From: Ridgeia piscesae
Taxonomy: Eukaryota > Annelida > Polychaeta > Sabellida > Siboglinidae
Direction: 5' to 3'
Assembly (NCBI GenBank): GCA_025642075.2
Contig: JAODUO010000465.1
Span: forward strand, 410,001-474,000
DNA: 64,000 bases
A model generated the notes under the pieces. That model worked only from the letters and a program-made list of their open reading frames with translations. It was not told where the DNA came from and did no database searches. Shown piece by piece: positions 61,001 through 64,000 of the stretch. The stretch's first letter is position 1, and each line of letters opens with the position of its first letter. Position numbers and translations under genes: made by a program.

Positions 61001-63045
61001 ATTCCCATAAATCATCGTCACATTCACAGGCATTGCAAGCATAAAAACCAAGACACTATGACAATGATAACTTTTTATGATGCGAATGAAGGAAAGAATC
61101 CCCTGAGCAAATGTATATTAGATTGAACAAAAATTTCTTAAGGCGGAGGTTAGACCAGGGAGAGCCAACCCAATGGCAACATTTTATTGTTAAAACACAA
61201 GAATAGTGTGACAGTGATCTTGGTGATTATTTGAAACATACACAGTACAGTCCCACTGTTTGCAGTTTTTATTTGTGGTGTGGTGTTTCAATACATCTAG
61301 GCATAACAAGCGTTTGAGATTGTATGCCAAATTCGAAGGTGTATTACAAGAAAGCAGTCTGAAAATACACTAGGTTGCATCATAGACAGATGTCTTTTTT
61401 CCTGTATGACATCTTCTTCTCCGGTTAGCCGCGTCGTGTGCAAATGTTCCTCAGAAGTGACCAGCCTCCTCTCACATGCCTGAGAAGTGACTAGCCTCCT
61501 CTCACATGCCTGTTAAATATGCATACATAGAATCCGCTGCAGACAAGTAAATATGTCCAGAAATATACAATAACCCATGCATCAGGTGTCATATCCATTT
61601 TCAATGCATAATTGACAACATAATTGAAATAAGTTTGTTTGATGCCTCAATTTTGTACCCATTGACCCATGCATTTTACCCACCCAAAATACAGACCTTA
61701 CCAGGTCAGATGCTAGGTGACTGGTGTCTGGTGTCTAGAGAGAGCTGTGATTATATGGTCAGTTTGATCATTTACCCCAAACCTCACAAGGTCTAGCAGT
61801 TTTGTTGTAAGACTTACAAGAATTGCGCTTAACTTCCAGAGCAGGGACATCCACCTAGATTAATGAATCATGAAAACATGTTATCTTGAAGCCGGACATG
61901 TTAATTGTTACAACTGGGGGCAGTTTCACTTTCATTTTTAAATATTCATTTTCCATTTGCAAAAACCGCCACTAATTCACAGAGGACACTATTTCATGAA
62001 ACACTGTTGAAAAGAGCCCTGTGACACATCCTAGTGTTGAAATGTTTCAGTATCAGTATACACATTATGGAGCGAAATTTATTTTAAACAGCAAAGTCAG
62101 GTTTATGAGCTGATAAGAGTCTTAGTGGCATGATTTCCATATTTCTTGGCCGTGTCTGGAATGTAATGATACAACATTGAACGTAATGTGCGTGTGTTTG
62201 CAGAGGCCAGGCCCCAAGAAGGGCACCAAGGAATTACCTGTGAGTACTTTACCACTCTCACTTTTTGTCTCACCTGAAAACATTTCTTGTTCTCTTGTGT
62301 TTCTTGCATCTACGTGACTTATCAAGTACCCAGAGCACTGCTGTTTTACACAGTTTTGAATTGTCTAAATTGTAGTCCGGGTGTTAAATTGTATTCTGTG
62401 TGTTAAATTGTATTCAGTGCGTTAAATTGTAGTCAGTGTGTTAAATTGTATTCCGTGTGTTAAATTGTAGTCAGTGTGTTAAATTGTATTCAGTGTGTTT
62501 AATTGTATTTAGTGTGTTAAATTGTAGTGAGTGCGTTAAATCTTCAGCTGACACTACTGGAAGTTGCCAAGATTGTAAAAAAATTAACCTTTTGAAACAA
62601 GACAAGATCTGCAACATTTTATCATCATATTAGCGTTTTTTTATTATTATTTTAATTAATTTGGAATAACCATTATCAAGTGCCCCAGAGCAATTATTTG
62701 GATTGGATGCTATATAAGAAATAAATTATTATTATTGCTCAGACCGATATTCTAGAGCTGCTGATGCGCAAAAGATGATTGTTTAAGTTGTGCCTCATGC
62801 ACAAGGTGGCGCCACTGTCATGCACAGAGACGTCAGAGTTCTAAGGAGTGTTTCAGTAACGAGGACCTTCTCTTTCCCGCAGTACTACAAGGACAGTAAG
62901 GACACCCTGGGGGTGACGAAGGTGGACCAGATGAGTGAGAAAGACCGGTGCATGATTCGTAAACTCGCCCTCATTGAACTGACGTCACTCTACGAAGTAC
63001 ACAACATCAAGTATACAAGGCGGAAACCAAAGAGACGCTACAAAG
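55544..63045 (+). CDS. ARHGAP18: ARHGAP18/28/40-family Rho GTPase-activating protein, N-terminal part (7 coding exons, continues past the window)
   Basis: Seven exons with matching phases give 871 coding bases (290 residues and one base). Recognised by EGEEELSWLKDAGLEHL (family DEGELE-x-EWL-x-EAGL), LTEEQVAVVKKRVDTLNATI (family LTRTQAAAVQKRVETV), VDVRAVF (family PDVRDIF) and LGVTKVDQMSEKDRCMIRKL then ALIELTSLYEV (family LALIELTALYDV). Human ARHGAP18 has about 660 residues with its RhoGAP domain starting near residue 320, so the catalytic domain should follow just beyond the window. These proteins stimulate GTP hydrolysis by RhoA and limit contractility and microvillar actin; the fly relative, conundrum, binds Moesin. 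The symbol is for the family; 18 versus 28 versus 40 is not resolved. Confidence 0.88.
56385..56450 (+). CDS. ARHGAP18: ARHGAP18-like coding exon 2 (residues 48-70)
   Basis: Acceptor GTTACAG|AGG and donor GAAG|GTATTC, phase 1 on both sides, 66 bp. It encodes EGEEELSWLKDAGLEHLAKP, the most diagnostic N-terminal motif of the ARHGAP18/28/40 family. Confidence 0.9.
58018..58120. repeat. (TA)n microsatellite
   Basis: TA run with GTATA interruptions in the ARHGAP18-like intron before exon 3. Confidence 0.95.
58229..58413 (+). CDS. ARHGAP18: ARHGAP18-like coding exon 3 (residues 70-131)
   Basis: Acceptor ACTTGTAG|AGG and donor CAG|GTGGGT, ending phase 0. It encodes EGTLLDDEDVTCGTAGLTEE, QVAVVKKRVDTLNATIRKKQ and VDVRAVFSTP, matching the family's helix with KRV and the DVR-x-[IV]F motif. 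Confidence 0.9.
58684..58806. repeat. Minisatellite, 19-bp unit, six copies
   Basis: Unit GAGGAGTAGGCGACCTTGT with T/C variation, in the intron after exon 3 of the ARHGAP18-like gene. Confidence 0.95.
59508..59670 (+). CDS. ARHGAP18: ARHGAP18-like coding exon 4 (residues 132-186)
   Basis: Acceptor TCTGCAG|CGA and donor TTAA|GTGAGT. It encodes RESCPLSGSTGTSETTLRSE, then a basic patch VVLRRKGREN and RDRTTFLQDL. It is a variable linker in the family; support is from splice sites, phase and an open frame. Confidence 0.85.
60575..60690 (+). CDS. ARHGAP18: ARHGAP18-like coding exon 5 (residues 186-224)
   Basis: Acceptor TGTTCCAG|ATC and donor CCG|GTGTGT. It encodes HGSPLVESPVARAPGVSALM and HRESDVSMSFTIDQPISP. 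The DVSMSFT stretch resembles the vertebrate D-I-N-L-E-V-S-F-A segment. Ends phase 0. Confidence 0.85.
60691..62203. other. ARHGAP18-like intron 5
   Basis: Contains a 30-bp tandem duplicate with GAAGTGACTAGCCTCCTCTC (about 61451-61512) and the dispersed repeat copy 4. No additional exon is supported. Confidence 0.45.
61545..61760 (-). mobile_element. Dispersed repeat family, copy 4 (inverted, partial)
   Basis: GTCCAGAAATATACAATAAC, CCATGCATCAGGTGTCA, GCATAATTGACAACATAATT and TTTTACCCACCCAAAA align with copy 2 (GTCCAGAAATATCTC, CCATGCGTGTGACAC, GCATAATTGACAACGT, TTTTACCCGTCCAAAA), with CpG-to-TpG style changes. Confidence 0.6.
62204..62239 (+). CDS. ARHGAP18: ARHGAP18-like micro-exon 6 (residues 225-236)
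   Basis: A 36-bp exon, RPGPKKGTKELP, between acceptor GTTTGCAG|AGG and donor CCT|GTGAGT. Both ends are phase 0, so inclusion or skipping preserves the frame. The residues correspond to the K-rich spacer just before the conserved LP-K-D block in vertebrate ARHGAP18. Its small size makes it the least certain exon of this gene. Confidence 0.75.
62365..62545. repeat. Minisatellite, 19-bp unit, about nine copies
   Basis: Unit GTGTTAAATTGTATTCAGT with several substitutions, in the intron between micro-exon 6 and exon 7. Confidence 0.94.
62883..63045 (+). CDS. ARHGAP18: ARHGAP18-like coding exon 7 (residues 237-290, split codon 291)
   Basis: Acceptor TTTCCCGCAG|TAC after a good pyrimidine tract; donor AAAG|GTCAGT. 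It encodes YYKDSKDTLGVTKVDQMSEK, DRCMIRKLALIELTSLYEVH and a basic end TRRKPKRRYK. This matches the conserved helix immediately preceding the RhoGAP domain in the family. The next exon lies outside the window. Confidence 0.92.
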
Positions 63046-63094
63046 GTCAGTCTGGGGGTCACTGAGTGCGGTCGGTGGGTGTTTTCTAGATGTA

Positions 63095-63293
63095 CTCGGT
63101 GCCTAGAAATGTATGTATCTATTGCTTATAAATGTATGTATCCAGTCCCTAGAAATTTAAGTATTCAGTGCCTAGAAATGTATGTATCCAGTCCCTAGAA
63201 ATTTAAGTATCCAGTCCCTAGACATTTTTGTATTTAGTGCCTAGAAATTTTTGTATCCAGTGCCTAGAAATTTATGTATCCAGTGCCTAGAAA
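63095..63293. repeat. Minisatellite, about 23-bp unit, eight to nine copies
   Basis: Unit with GTATCCAGTGCCTAGAAATT and TAT, diverged, in the intron after exon 7. Confidence 0.93.
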
Positions 63294-63357
63294 ATTATAT
63301 GCATGACATTCCACATATATATTATATATAAAGTATATAGTAGATATATTTCTTGTG

Positions 63358-64000
63358 CAGTCTCTGTTATGCGCAGTCTCTGTTATGTTCAGTCTCTGTT
63401 ATGTTCAGTCTCTGTTATGTCAGTCTCTGTTATGTGCAGTCTCTGTTATGCGCAGTCTCTGTTATGCGCAGTCTCTGTTATGCGCAGTCTCTGTTATGCG
63501 CAGTCTCTGTTATGCGCAGTCTCTGTTATGTGCAGTCTCTGTTATGCGCAGTCTCTGTTATGTGCAGTCTCTGTTATGTGCAGTCTCTGTTATGCGCAGT
63601 CTCAGTTATGTGCAGTCTCTGTTATGTGCAGTCTCTGTTATGTGCAGTCTCTGTTATGTGCAGTCTCTGTTATGCGCAGTCTCTGTTATGTGCAGTCTCT
63701 GTTATGCGCAGTCTCTGTTATGCGCAGTCTCTGTTATGTGCAGTCTCTGTTATGTGCAGTCTCTGTTATGCGCAGTCTCTGTTATGCGCAGTCTCTGTTA
63801 TGTGCAGTCTCTGTTATGCGCAGTCTCTGTTATGCGCAGTCTCTGTTATGTGCAGTCTCTGTTATGCGCAGTCTCTGTTATGCGCAGTCTCTGTTATGCG
63901 CAGTCTCTGTTATGCGCAGTCTCTGTTATGTGCAGTCTCTGTTATGCGCAGTCTCTGTTATGTGCAGTCTCTGTTATGTGCAGTCTCTGTTATGCGCAGT
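63358..64000. repeat. Minisatellite, 16-bp unit, at least 40 copies, runs off the window
   Basis: Unit CAGTCTCTGTTATGCG with C/T variation at one position, highly homogeneous. Its right end is not seen. Confidence 0.97.

Overview
This is genomic DNA from an animal, almost certainly an invertebrate. It carries two intron-rich protein-coding genes on the + strand, with GT-AG introns, tRNA-derived SINEs, LINE 3' ends, hAT and piggyBac DNA transposons, and a very heavy load of minisatellites. There is no bacterial gene organisation. The phylum cannot be fixed from the sequence alone. A single long CAMSAP/Patronin with a vertebrate-like domain order fits a lophotrochozoan or invertebrate deuterostome, but this is inference.

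Gene 1 (about 1.9 to 33.6 kb) is a complete CAMSAP/Patronin gene, a microtubule minus-end binding protein. I could join 18 coding exons (2023 to 31260) with matching splice phases throughout. They give 5334 coding bases, a protein of 1777 residues: N-terminal CAMSAP segment and calponin-homology domain (exons 1-8), a long low-complexity middle carrying two conserved helical/coiled-coil blocks (mostly the 3034-bp exon 11), a charged coiled coil (exons 12-13), and the C-terminal CKK domain (exons 16-18). The 3' UTR contains a 14-bp minisatellite and is followed by candidate poly(A) signals.

Gene 2 (first coding exon at 55.5 kb, running off the right edge) is the N-terminal part of a Rho GTPase-activating protein of the ARHGAP18/28/40 (conundrum) family. 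Seven coding exons, 871 coding bases, are visible. The RhoGAP catalytic domain must lie beyond base 64000. A CpG-rich stretch at about 35.1-35.4 kb ending in a strong splice donor may be its promoter and non-coding first exon, which would give a leader intron of about 20 kb.

Between exons the window is dominated by repeats. More than twenty minisatellite arrays (units 14-37 bp) cover roughly 12 kb, about a fifth of the window; three of the largest have a 32-bp period. There is a hAT-type element with a second hAT-type element nested inside it (10886-12767) and a piggyBac-like element with TTAA ends (26768-27899) inserted in a LINE 3' end. A second LINE 3' end lies near 46 kb, SINE copies at 39.5 and 22.0 kb, and a dispersed 'GGACGGGT' repeat family has four copies. 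The most unusual structure is exon 13 of the CAMSAP gene, which abuts a minisatellite on each side. The upstream array is built from copies of the exon's own 3' splice site.

The two genes both act on the cytoskeleton (microtubule minus ends; RhoA/actin), but nothing in the sequence shows a joint function. They are simple head-to-tail neighbours.
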